Of a stretch of DNA of 64,000 bases, positions 7,371 through 15,481 are shown piece by piece. This stretch comes from a virus. Position 1 is the stretch's first letter. Each line of letters opens with the position of its first letter. The position numbers and the translations under genes are program-made. The notes beneath the pieces are model-generated. The model saw only the letters and a program-made list of their open reading frames with translations, ran no database searches and had not been told where the DNA came from. Where the stretch lies: IMG/VR virus record IMGVR_UViG_3300000553_000004, positions 1-64,000 of that record; one strand, written 5' to 3'.

Positions 7371-8765
7371 ATGGAAGACATTAACAATTTAAAACGATTT
7401 GGCAGTGAGTTTCAGGCAAAATGTATCGCCGGATTAGTATCCGACCAACTTTTTGTAGAACGTATTTTTGACATCTTAACCCCCGATTTCTTCGAAAGTG
7501 ATGCAAATAAATGGGTAGTTCAAACTACTATGGATTATTTTTTAAAATACAAGACGTGTCCGACGCTTCAAGTATTTGGTATTGAATCTGAAAAATTAAA
7601 GAGTGACGTTCTTAAAGTATCTATCGTCGAACAATTAAAATATGTCTATACAAGTCAAATAAAGTCCAACGACTTGCCTTTTATCAAGGAACAATTTTTG
7701 GAATTTTGTAAGAACCAAAAGATGAAGAATGCTATTATTTCTTCTACTAATTATTTGAAATTGGGGGAATTCGACCAGATTAGAAAAGTCGTAGATGAGG
7801 CTTTGAAAGCTGGTATGGAAAGAAATCTTGGTCATGAATATTTGACTGACATTGAAAAACGTATGTCTGAAATGTGTCGTGATTCTATCAAGACCAATTG
7901 GCCAGTCATCGACGTCCTATTGGATGGTGGTTTGGCAAAGGGTGAATTAGGATTTGTGGTAGCTCCTGCCGGCTCCGGTAAGTCTTGGATTTTGACTAGA
8001 CTTGGAGCGGAGGCTATGAGAGCTGGTAAAAACGTTCTTCATATTACGTTGGAGTTAAATGAAAATTACGTTGGACTTCGTTATGATAGTTGTTTTACAG
8101 GAATCAATTTTCAAGACATTCGTAAAAATATTCAAGTAGTCAAAGAAAAGATTGATTCAATTACAGGAAAATTATTTATCAAATATTTCCCAATCAAGAC
8201 GATTGCCCCACATACAATTAAGATGCATGTGGAACGCATTCAGATGTTAACGGGAACTAAGATTGATATGATAATCGTTGACTATGCTGACTTACTTAGA
8301 CCGGCAGTAGCCGAACGTAATTCAAATTCTTATAGTGAAGCCGGTTCTGTATATGAAGAATTACGAGCAGTCGCCGGTGAATTACAAATTCCAATCTGGT
8401 CGGCCTCACAGGCAAATAGAAGCGCACATGAAGAAGAAGTTATTCAAGCTCAAAATGTTGCCGACTCATATCGTAAGATTATGACGGGAGATTTTGTAAT
8501 TAGTTTGTCGAGACGTGAAGAAGATAAACAATGTGGAACTGCCCGTATTCACGTTATTAAAAATCGATTCGGAGCTGACGGTATGACTTGGCCGGCATAT
8601 TTTGACGCCGGTTGTGGCGCCATTAAGATTCTTGACCCAGGAACTCCCGAAGGTAGAGACTGTCAGGAAAGAATGAAAGCCGGAGAAGAAAAATTACAAG
8701 ATGTGGTTCGAGACAATTGGAATCAAATCAAAAAGAATAGAAAAATGGAACAAGATAACGAATAA
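7371..8765 (+). CDS. 41: Replicative DNA helicase, DnaB/T4 gp41-like
   Basis: A 464-aa hexameric helicase expected to unwind DNA ahead of the phage polymerase. The first about 150 residues are the helical N-terminal domain; then RecA-like motor motifs: Walker A FVVAPAGSGKSW, Walker B DMIIVDYADLL, the motif-3 region IWSASQANRSA and a probable arginine finger IHVIKNRFG. An upstream in-frame TTG (7335) is possible, but ATG 7371 (MEDINNLKRFGSEFQAK) matches the usual start of this family better. Confidence 0.9.
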   Translation: MEDINNLKRFGSEFQAKCIAGLVSDQLFVERIFDILTPDFFESDANKWVVQTTMDYFLKYKTCPTLQVFGIESEKLKSDVLKVSIVEQLKYVYTSQIKSNDLPFIKEQFLEFCKNQKMKNAIISSTNYLKLGEFDQIRKVVDEALKAGMERNLGHEYLTDIEKRMSEMCRDSIKTNWPVIDVLLDGGLAKGELGFVVAPAGSGKSWILTRLGAEAMRAGKNVLHITLELNENYVGLRYDSCFTGINFQDIRKNIQVVKEKIDSITGKLFIKYFPIKTIAPHTIKMHVERIQMLTGTKIDMIIVDYADLLRPAVAERNSNSYSEAGSVYEELRAVAGELQIPIWSASQANRSAHEEEVIQAQNVADSYRKIMTGDFVISLSRREEDKQCGTARIHVIKNRFGADGMTWPAYFDAGCGAIKILDPGTPEGRDCQERMKAGEEKLQDVVRDNWNQIKKNRKMEQDNE

Positions 8766-8900
8766 ATTTAATGTACCTTGAAAAAATTGAAAACTCGATT
8801 TTTTTATACAAAAATAAATAAATTCAACACATTGATACGTTTAGAAAAATAATATCCTAATTATTCTTCACGTAATACAAAAACAAAAATTTTAGGATAT

Positions 8901-11564
8901 ATGAATAGAGAAGATATGACAAAAAAGATGGATTTCAATACAATACTAACTCGATACGAAGATGTTAAAACCCAAACAACGGAAGAATATTTCAATGGAA
9001 ATCAATTTTCAATTGATGCATTTAATAAAAAATACACAGCCGAAGACGGTGAGACGTATGTCTTTGCATTAAAGCGGGTCTGTGATTATATTGCGTCGGT
9101 GGAAAAAACTGAAACATTACAAAAATATTGGAGTGAGAGGTGGTTTGATGAAATTTATAATGATTGGTGGCATCCTGCCGGTTCCATTATGCAAGGAGCA
9201 GGAACTCATAGAAAAATTTCATTGGCAAATTGTACAACTATTTCTATGGGAGCTCTTCGTGAAGGAGAAGAGTGGGATAATTTGGAATCAATCATAAAAA
9301 ACACGGCGTATACTGTGGCAAAGTGCGCCGCATATCGTCAGGGTTTAGGTGTAGATTTTAGTCGTCTTCGTCCTGCAGGAACAAAAGTTCTGAATAGCGC
9401 CAATCAATCTACCGGAACAGTTCATTGGATGAAACACATTGATGGCATTGGTTATTCTGTCGGTCAAAAAGGCCGTATTCCGGCAATGTTATTTTCTTTG
9501 AGTATTAATCATCCTGATGTCGAGGAATTTATCACCGTAAAGAGTGATTATACAAAGATTCAAAATGCTAATATCTCCGTCCAACTAACAGACAAATTTT
9601 ATAAAGCGGTAGACTCCGATTCTGACTGGGAATTATCATTCAAAGTTCCAGGAATTAAAAAAGGCGACAAGGTATTTATTGATGTTCATAGTATTGATGC
9701 TGATACTAAACGGGATAAAGATGGTAGATATTACAAGATTGCCACTCATGATAAGGTTGAAGAAATATTTTCAAAAACCGTAAGAGCTAGAAAATTGATG
9801 GAATTGATTGCAAAGAATATGCATCAAAACGCCGAGCCCGGAGTTCAAAATATTGATATCGCTAGAAAATATTCTAACTCGGATTATGTGTATGACCCTA
9901 AAGATGAATATGATTCTCGTATTTTATCTACCAACGCTTGTTCTGAACAATATCTAAGTCGTGAGTCTTTATGTGTATTGGGGTCATTGAATGTTGGTAA
10001 GTTTTCTACCTCACCTGAGATTTATATAAAACAATTGGAACGTGTCGGCGTATCCATGAATAGATTTTTGGATAACGTCAATGAATGTGAATTGGTATAT
10101 CAGACATATGCCACCCCACATCAAAAGTTAGCCATCTCCAAACTTCGTAGAACCGGAGCAGGAGTAACTAACATTGTTGGTTGGTTGTTTAAACAGAATC
10201 TTGCCTACGCAACTCCAGATGCTAATGATGCGTTCGAAGAATTTATCAGAATATTCAATTATTGGATGTATTATAACTCTGAACTAACTGGAAAGGAAAA
10301 GGGCAATTTCGGACTTTTCAATAAGGAAAAGTGGATGTCTTCTCCGTTTGTAAGTCGAGTGATTGAAGATTCTAAAGAATTGAATAAGAAATACGGCGTT
10401 CCTGTAATGACCGGTGACTATGCTAGAAATGTAACTAACAGTTCTATCGCACCGACAGGAACACTAACTTTGATGTTCCGTGATTTGGTTATGAGTTACG
10501 GTATCGAAGCTGCGTTCTTTATGTATTTTTGGAAGAGAACGAGAATGCACGGTAGTTATAAATATTATTTCAACGTTCCTAGAGTTGTCAGAGATGCGTT
10601 TGAGGCTGCTGGGTATCCGATTCCTATGAAATCTGACACTATTCGTGACGATTGGGATGGTAAACATGGTAATCCAATTGCAGAATTCATCGATAAACAC
10701 GTAGAAAAAGTCGGTATTAAATTTAAGGCATCAACCGAAATCGACCCGATTGAAAAGTTGGAATTCATGTCAAAGGTTATGAAATGGGTAGATTCGTCTA
10801 TTTCTACCACATATCTTCTCCCAATCGGTTCTGATTGGAAGTCGGTATATAAGTTCATCGTCGCCTCTCATGAAAAGGAAGTAAAATCAATCGCAGCATT
10901 TCCTGATAAGAAGATGTATGGAATTATTTCAAACATCGCCTTTAAGGAATTAGCATTTAAGTTGAAAGATGAAGGAATCGAATCCCACCATCAAAACTTC
11001 TCAGATGACGAATTGAAGGAATTGAATATATCACGACAGAAGATTGTCAAGTCCCCTACCAATGCCTCTCCTGAGAGATTGCCAGTGTTAGACGCTGACA
11101 TTCATGTAGTCAATGTAAAGGGTGAGAAGTTCTGTATTGCCGTTGGTATTCAGAACGGACAACCATATGAAATTTTTGGCGGACATCTAAATGGACTTGG
11201 TTTGAAATCCAATTTCAAGAAAGGTAAAATCTCCAAGATTAAAAATAAACAATATTCTTTGGAAATCGATGATATTACAATCGACGACTTTAGTAAACAA
11301 TTCACTCCGACAGAACAAATCATGTTCAGATTGGCGTCGACGAGTCTGAGACACGGAGTTCCTATTCAATTCATCGTTGAACAGTTACAGAAAGCTACGG
11401 AAGATATTACTTCAATGGGGTCTGCTGCTGCTAGAGTATTGAAGAAGTATATCCCTCAAGGCGAAACGGCAAAGGGCCAGGTATGTCCAAGTTGCGGTAA
11501 TGGATTGGTTTATCTCGAAGGTTGTGTATCATGTACTACGTGCGGTTGGTCTAAATGTTCATAA
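8901..11564 (+). CDS. nrdJ: Ribonucleotide reductase, class II (adenosylcobalamin-dependent)
   Basis: An 887-aa enzyme reducing ribonucleotides to deoxyribonucleotides for phage DNA synthesis. Visible: the first redox Cys in ISLANCTTIS, catalytic STNACSEQYLS, the partner Cys in SLCVLGSLNV, a phosphate-binding SIAPTGTLTL, and a C-terminal Cys-rich tail (CPSCG... CTTCGWSKCS) typical of class II enzymes. No small (NrdB) subunit or NrdG activase gene is near, which fits a B12-dependent single-chain enzyme. Start ATG follows AGGA closely. The 135-nt upstream gap shows no convincing riboswitch. Confidence 0.85.
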   Translation: MNREDMTKKMDFNTILTRYEDVKTQTTEEYFNGNQFSIDAFNKKYTAEDGETYVFALKRVCDYIASVEKTETLQKYWSERWFDEIYNDWWHPAGSIMQGAGTHRKISLANCTTISMGALREGEEWDNLESIIKNTAYTVAKCAAYRQGLGVDFSRLRPAGTKVLNSANQSTGTVHWMKHIDGIGYSVGQKGRIPAMLFSLSINHPDVEEFITVKSDYTKIQNANISVQLTDKFYKAVDSDSDWELSFKVPGIKKGDKVFIDVHSIDADTKRDKDGRYYKIATHDKVEEIFSKTVRARKLMELIAKNMHQNAEPGVQNIDIARKYSNSDYVYDPKDEYDSRILSTNACSEQYLSRESLCVLGSLNVGKFSTSPEIYIKQLERVGVSMNRFLDNVNECELVYQTYATPHQKLAISKLRRTGAGVTNIVGWLFKQNLAYATPDANDAFEEFIRIFNYWMYYNSELTGKEKGNFGLFNKEKWMSSPFVSRVIEDSKELNKKYGVPVMTGDYARNVTNSSIAPTGTLTLMFRDLVMSYGIEAAFFMYFWKRTRMHGSYKYYFNVPRVVRDAFEAAGYPIPMKSDTIRDDWDGKHGNPIAEFIDKHVEKVGIKFKASTEIDPIEKLEFMSKVMKWVDSSISTTYLLPIGSDWKSVYKFIVASHEKEVKSIAAFPDKKMYGIISNIAFKELAFKLKDEGIESHHQNFSDDELKELNISRQKIVKSPTNASPERLPVLDADIHVVNVKGEKFCIAVGIQNGQPYEIFGGHLNGLGLKSNFKKGKISKIKNKQYSLEIDDITIDDFSKQFTPTEQIMFRLASTSLRHGVPIQFIVEQLQKATEDITSMGSAAARVLKKYIPQGETAKGQVCPSCGNGLVYLEGCVSCTTCGWSKCS

Positions 11565-11621
11565 TTTATATTTAGAGTTATAGTTTTTATATATATTAAC
11601 GATAACTAAGTATAAAATATT

Positions 11622-12029
11622 ATGATAGACGGAGCCATATTAAGTGTTATTCCGCCATTAGTAGCGTCTGTATTAACCTACATCGTTTCTAATAAGAAAG
11701 CGCGCATACAACATGCGAAGGTATTAGCCGACGTTCAAAGTCAGGCTATTGAACAAGTTCAACTCGCCGAAGAGAAGATGCGAGCTGAAATTTGGATTGA
11801 ACTGGAAAAAGTTCGTGAAGAGAATGCCTCATTGCGAGCCGACATGAGATTGCAAGGTACGGAAATTTATAATCTCAAAAAACAACTGGATGCTGCCAGC
11901 CAACTAAGATTAACTTTGACTGACCAAGTTCATTCATTAGAAAATTTGGTGGGGACATACAAAGAACGTATAGTAGAATTGGAAAATAGTGTATGTGGTA
12001 ATAGTAGAAACTGTGTGCATAAATTATAA
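11622..12029 (+). CDS. Membrane-anchored coiled-coil protein, 135 aa
   Basis: One N-terminal hydrophobic segment (residues about 5-22, VIPPLVASVLTYIVS) is followed by a long heptad-rich coiled coil (about 25-125) and a basic end. The layout resembles an inner-membrane spanin or another phage membrane scaffold, but there is no nested outer-spanin gene, so function stays open. Confidence 0.55.
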   Translation: MIDGAILSVIPPLVASVLTYIVSNKKARIQHAKVLADVQSQAIEQVQLAEEKMRAEIWIELEKVREENASLRADMRLQGTEIYNLKKQLDAASQLRLTLTDQVHSLENLVGTYKERIVELENSVCGNSRNCVHKL

Positions 12030-12042
12030 TGTTTTCGATGTT

Positions 12043-12375
12043 ATGAGTATGATGGATAATATTAACAGATTGATGGGTAATAAACCCAAGGCATTTTTAG
12101 TTGATGATACGTCCTCCGATTGCCGTAAAGGTGATGTGGATATTGTAAAATCCATGAATGTAGACATCGACCAATTTTCCGATTTTAATAAACTATTATT
12201 CAAACTTCGTACCAGTAAACTTAAAAAATATAAAATTGGTGTAATTCGTGAGAATGATACAAAATATCCATCACAGGTATTATTGAAATTCATAAAGTTA
12301 ATAGACCCAAGTATAAAAATCATCACTTATAAGACTGAGATGGAACTTGAAAGAAAAGTAAGACATTGTAGTTGA
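12043..12375 (+). CDS. Hypothetical protein with a receiver-like fold, 110 aa
   Basis: Start chosen at ATG 12043 because upstream in-frame codons overlap the previous coding region. The alternation KAFLVDDTSSDC, helix, FNKLLFKLR, YKIGVIRE, LKFIKLIDPSIKIITYKT resembles the beta/alpha pattern of a response-regulator receiver (VDD acidic pair, final Lys strand), but I cannot place the phospho-acceptor with confidence. Its TGA lies inside the -35 box of the next gene's promoter. Confidence 0.45.
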   Translation: MSMMDNINRLMGNKPKAFLVDDTSSDCRKGDVDIVKSMNVDIDQFSDFNKLLFKLRTSKLKKYKIGVIRENDTKYPSQVLLKFIKLIDPSIKIITYKTEMELERKVRHCS

Positions 12376-12400
12376 CGTGATATAGGTTGTCGGATATACT
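12372..12400 (+). promoter_or_regulatory. Sigma70-like promoter of the Mom-like gene
   Basis: TTGACG (12372-12377), a 17-nt spacer and TATACT (12395-12400). The upstream stop codon TGA (12373-12375) is embedded in the -35 box, and the downstream ATG at 12409 is 8 nt after the -10, so the mRNA is predicted to start at or next to AUG. Confidence 0.7.
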
Positions 12401-12408
12401 AGATGTAT

Positions 12409-13185
12409 ATGTCAATTGAGAATTATTTTGATGTTACAAAGGTAATAATCAGAAAAATAAACAAAAAAATAGCCAAGAATATGATTGTAAAAAATCACTA
12501 TTCTCATAAATGGTCTTTATGCCAAGTGGCTTATGGTGTTTTCTATATTACCAACGAACAATCACCATTCTTCGATAATGTTGGTGAAAAATTGATAGGA
12601 TGTGTTATTTATGGTCAACCTGTGGGTAGGTCTGCGGCCGAATCCATATCAGAACTTATAAAAATCGATGAAGTCTTCGAATTGACTAGATTGTTCATTC
12701 ATGATGGTTATGGTAGAAATATTGAAAGTTATACAATCGGAGAATCTATGAAGATGGTAAAACGAGATTTTCCGAAAATTAGAGCTATAATTTCCTATGC
12801 TGATGGGGAACAAAATCACAAAGGGACGATTTACCAAGCGTCAAACTTCTATTATCAGGGAAATTCATCATTGGCTCTGATGCCTAATTTTTCAATCTCT
12901 TTAAAAGGACAACCATATGAATGGATGCATTCTAGGACGGTTTCTTCTACATATGGTTCTCACAATGTAGACCATATCAAAAAGTGTATAGGACATACGT
13001 TTTGGAGAAAGAAAGAGTCTACTAAACATAGATATGTCTATCTACTTGGGAGTAAAGTTGATAAGAAAAAGATTCTAAAGAATCTTAAACATGACTTTTT
13101 ACCATATCCTAAAGGAAATAATTATAAAGATGAGATTGAAGAAATTGTGGTAGATAACCCAATAGAAAATCCATTCTTTGGGTGA
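12409..13185 (+). CDS. mom: Mom-like DNA adenine modification protein (GNAT-type)
   Basis: A 258-aa protein resembling phage Mu Mom, which converts adenine in DNA to a bulky modified base and so blocks restriction. Family-like segments: MIVKNHYSHKW, AYGVFYITN, GCVIYGQPVG, FELTRLFIHDGYGRNIES, PKIRAIISYADGEQNHKGTI and YQASNFYYQGNS. The longer frame begins at ATG 12403, but the -10 box ends at 12400, so the second ATG (12409) is the likely start. The C-terminal 70 residues are basic and may bind DNA. Two DruA-like genes lie nearby (15482, 19004). Family call fairly confident; the chemistry of the modification is not readable. Confidence 0.72.
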   Translation: MSIENYFDVTKVIIRKINKKIAKNMIVKNHYSHKWSLCQVAYGVFYITNEQSPFFDNVGEKLIGCVIYGQPVGRSAAESISELIKIDEVFELTRLFIHDGYGRNIESYTIGESMKMVKRDFPKIRAIISYADGEQNHKGTIYQASNFYYQGNSSLALMPNFSISLKGQPYEWMHSRTVSSTYGSHNVDHIKKCIGHTFWRKKESTKHRYVYLLGSKVDKKKILKNLKHDFLPYPKGNNYKDEIEEIVVDNPIENPFFG

Positions 13186-13221
13186 AGTCTTCATATTTAT
13201 AGTGATATAGACAAGACCGCT

Positions 13222-14052
13222 ATGAATGACATAAACAAATTTAGAAATATCGTCAGAGAATGTATCTCTGAAATTAAGAAGGAATCTAACCCAAAGGAAT
13301 CCCTAAAGGAATCTCTCCGTGGTATTGTACGAAGTGTCTTGAAGGAAGCGTCGACATCGACCAAGCCAGACCATACCAAGGAAGAAAAGGAAACTATTTC
13401 TAAGGGATACGAGAAGGATGGTAATCAACGATTGGATAAGACCAATGACAAACAACAGAAGGAACTTGAGACAATAGTTCATGGAATTGACCCTACTTGG
13501 GAAGCTTATTGGGACGACCATAATCAATTGATTGTACGAGCCCAGAATCTTTTATACGTTCGTATCTGTCCTCAATTTGAAGATAAATATAACGTCGATG
13601 CTATGGTAAAGTTGGTTGATAGAGTTAGAGCTATTGCGTTGTCATGGGAGCAGGTCAAAGCATTTATTAAAGCTAATTTCAGTGATTTGAAGAAAACTAC
13701 TAAGGCTGATGTATTGAAACAGACTTCTTTAGACCACTATAAAGATAGAGATGTAAACAAAAAAGAAGCCGGGCCTCGACATGATATTATAAAAAACAGA
13801 GGTGAGAAGAATAATGGTGAAGATGCTAAGATTAAAAACACCAAAAAATCTGATATGGACTATAACGAACCTCAGACCAAGAGGGACGAAGATATGCCAG
13901 ACCAACCTATGAAAAATGTGACTGACCAAGGTAAAGACCCCGAATTCAAGAACAGGGATATTAAAAAAACGGATAAAGTCAAGCCTCAGAAACATAAAGA
14001 TGATAAAAAACTCAAAGCATCTGATAAAAAGACTCCGAAGTTTAAACGTTAA
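13222..14052 (+). CDS. Hypothetical highly charged Lys/Asp-rich protein, 276 aa
   Basis: The N-terminus carries amphipathic repeats (NPKESLKESL, GIVRSVLKEAS); residues about 85-155 form the only compact-looking segment (HGIDPTWEAYWDDHNQLIV); the rest is Lys/Asp/Asn-rich and probably disordered. A TATTTATA motif lies 20 nt upstream. Similar VLKE segments occur in the proteins at 32132, 44594 and 48158. Possibly virion-related; no function assigned. Confidence 0.55.
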   Translation: MNDINKFRNIVRECISEIKKESNPKESLKESLRGIVRSVLKEASTSTKPDHTKEEKETISKGYEKDGNQRLDKTNDKQQKELETIVHGIDPTWEAYWDDHNQLIVRAQNLLYVRICPQFEDKYNVDAMVKLVDRVRAIALSWEQVKAFIKANFSDLKKTTKADVLKQTSLDHYKDRDVNKKEAGPRHDIIKNRGEKNNGEDAKIKNTKKSDMDYNEPQTKRDEDMPDQPMKNVTDQGKDPEFKNRDIKKTDKVKPQKHKDDKKLKASDKKTPKFKR

Positions 14053-14074
14053 TCGTTTATCTTAAACACTCAAT

Positions 14075-14104
14075 AAAACCGTGGTTAATCCCACGGTTTT
14101 TATT
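14075..14104 (+). terminator. Rho-independent terminator
   Basis: Stem CCGTGG (14079-14084) and CCACGG (14091-14096), extended by AAAA/TTTT, loop TTAATC, ending in a T-rich tail. It follows the Lys-rich gene by 22 nt and precedes a new promoter. Confidence 0.85.
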
Positions 14105-14110
14105 TTGCGC

Positions 14111-14138
14111 TTGACTTCTTATATGGATTTGGTATACT
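14111..14138 (+). promoter_or_regulatory. Sigma70-like promoter, leaderless type
   Basis: TTGACT (14111-14116), a 16-nt spacer and TATACT (14133-14138), beginning 7 nt after a terminator. An ATG (14146) lies 7 nt after the -10 hexamer, the spacing seen at several other promoters here. Confidence 0.7.
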
Positions 14139-14145
14139 CTTGTAA

Positions 14146-14202
14146 ATGGCGCAAAATTCCCGAATGGACAAAATTACCAAGTGTGTAAAAATAGACAGTT
14201 GA
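14146..14202 (+). CDS. Possible 18-aa leaderless ORF
   Basis: MAQNSRMDKITKCVKIDS follows a good promoter at the distance predicted for a leaderless transcript. Its TGA (14200-14202) lies within the -35 box of a second promoter. The placement is the only evidence; it may be a leader peptide or a remnant. Confidence 0.3.
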   Translation: MAQNSRMDKITKCVKIDS

Positions 14203-14227
14203 CATTAAAAGAATTATTTGATATGAT
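14199..14227 (+). promoter_or_regulatory. Second tandem sigma70-like promoter
   Basis: TTGACA (14199-14204), a 17-nt spacer and TATGAT (14222-14227). It would give a leader of about 100 nt to the gene at 14333, which has an AAAGGA ribosome binding site. The leader has no ORF longer than about 20 codons and no clear hairpin. Confidence 0.65.
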
Positions 14228-14332
14228 GGGTGTGAAGGTTATCGATAAACAAATTTAAAATGACCTGTGGATTTACGGTAAAATGTTCGATTGTAAATTC
14301 CAAATTTATAGGAACATAAAGGAAAAATAATT

Positions 14333-14740
14333 ATGAACGAAAGAAAAACACAACGAAAAAACAAGACAAAGCAGGTAATTGCGTGGCCCTCACACGATAC
14401 GTATTTTAGTATCGATACTCTAATTGAATCCAATTCCCACATGCTTACTACATCCGGCTCTGATATTACACTTCGAGTTCGATTGAATAAAGCCATCACG
14501 GAAGAAAATCTTGTGGCGGCGATTGGACAAAAGAGTTCCGGTAAAGGTAGACCTCAATTGGTATTCGCTATGAGGCCTGTCAAACAATCTGCCATCGACA
14601 AAGCCACCGCAGATGGAATATCAGTCTCTATGACTAAAATTATGCCTGTCATGGAAATAACATCACAAACGCCTACTCCTATCGTTACACAAGTAACAAA
14701 TATCACTTCCGATAAAACTCAAACAGTTAGTGTTCAATAA
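14333..14740 (+). CDS. Hypothetical protein, 135 aa
   Basis: It has a very basic N-terminus (NERKTQRKNKTKQ), a central folded part (RLNKAITEENLVAAIGQKSS, GKGRPQLVFAMRP) and a Thr/Pro-rich tail. The basic start suggests nucleic-acid or membrane contact. The AAAGGA ribosome binding site and its own tandem promoters support expression. No family recognised. Confidence 0.55.
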   Translation: MNERKTQRKNKTKQVIAWPSHDTYFSIDTLIESNSHMLTTSGSDITLRVRLNKAITEENLVAAIGQKSSGKGRPQLVFAMRPVKQSAIDKATADGISVSMTKIMPVMEITSQTPTPIVTQVTNITSDKTQTVSVQ

Positions 14741-14760
14741 CGTTCGATAATACCATACAT

Positions 14761-14958
14761 ATGATTAAAAAGAAAAAGTCAAAGAAACAAAAATCTAGGC
14801 CAATCGATTTACATATGTATGGTATTTTTGACAATAAAAAGAACACAGTCATAAAAATAAGTTTAGAACAGACTGATATTCAGATGGAGATAGCGTTGAT
14901 GGGCGGATTGAAGTCACATCTAGAAGAATGTGAATTCGATATAAAATTAAGTTACTGA
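14761..14958 (+). CDS. Hypothetical small basic protein, 65 aa
   Basis: It starts with a Lys-rich segment (MIKKKKSKKQKSR), then a short beta-like region. A -10-like GATAAT ends 9 nt before the ATG. The 3' end overlaps the convergent gene by 12 nt. No family recognised. Confidence 0.45.
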   Translation: MIKKKKSKKQKSRPIDLHMYGIFDNKKNTVIKISLEQTDIQMEIALMGGLKSHLEECEFDIKLSY

Positions 14959-15468
14959 TGCATTACCCTCAAACATCATAAAAAATTTAAAGGAATTCTT
15001 TATAGTAAAATCTTCTTTGTAGTAGAAAATTGATACTTCTTTTGTTAGATGGTTCATCGTGGCTTGAATTTTTTGATTTGAACCATATACGATAGGCATA
15101 CTAAAATCCGTATCAAATAACACGGACAACACCGGCGTTAATTTAAAATAATGATAGAACTTCTCCGTTTTATTAACATAATGATATCTTAATGGTGGCT
15201 TTGAATGTTTTCCGTTTCCTTTAATGGCAATCGTCTTTTTAGGCCCCTTCTCAAAAAAGTTCTTAGAATTAATTTCATAATAAAATACCATAGAATTTTG
15301 TGGAAGTTTAACTGTTTTTATAATAGCTAAAGACCCTATTATTATAGGCATATCCATTTTCATGTCGAACAGCGCATACGAAGATGAAGTTAATTTAAAA
15401 CAGTGGAAATACGTCGGTGGTATAGTTTTTATAGTCGATTTGTCGTTGACTTTAGTTGTGATTGACAT
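14947..15468 (-). CDS. Hypothetical protein with two tandem about 45-aa repeats
   Basis: A 173-aa protein containing an internal duplication: YFHCFKLTSSSYALFDMKMD plus MPIIIGS in the first half and FYHYFKLTPVLSVLFDTDFS plus MPIVYGS in the second, each followed by a strand ending FYYE or FYYK. No catalytic motif. Its ATG (15466-15468) is only 13 nt from the divergent ATG at 15482. A TATACT on the - strand (15477-15482) ends 8 nt before its start. Confidence 0.55.
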   Translation of the reverse strand: MSITTKVNDKSTIKTIPPTYFHCFKLTSSSYALFDMKMDMPIIIGSLAIIKTVKLPQNSMVFYYEINSKNFFEKGPKKTIAIKGNGKHSKPPLRYHYVNKTEKFYHYFKLTPVLSVLFDTDFSMPIVYGSNQKIQATMNHLTKEVSIFYYKEDFTIKNSFKFFMMFEGNASVT

Positions 15469-15473
15469 ATAAT
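15446..15473 (+). promoter_or_regulatory. Sigma70-like promoter of the first DruA-like gene, inside the divergent gene
   Basis: TTGACT (15446-15451), a 16-nt spacer and TATAAT (15468-15473), with ATG 15482 after 8 nt. The -35 box and spacer are coding sequence of the divergent gene, whose start codon touches the -10 box. Confidence 0.75.
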
Positions 15474-15481
15474 ATAAGTAT

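Noticed and set aside
8766-8900. Cobalamin riboswitch before the B12-dependent ribonucleotide reductase
   Set aside because: The 135-nt leader is short, A/T-rich and has no B12-box-like conserved sequence; no stable fold is visible by eye.
11622-12029. Inner-membrane spanin (Rz-like)
   Set aside because: TM plus coiled coil fits, but no nested or adjacent outer-membrane lipoprotein partner and no lysis genes nearby.
14259-14318. 19-codon ORF in the leader at 14259
   Set aside because: No ribosome site or promoter at the right distance, and ORFs of this size are expected by chance in AT-rich DNA.
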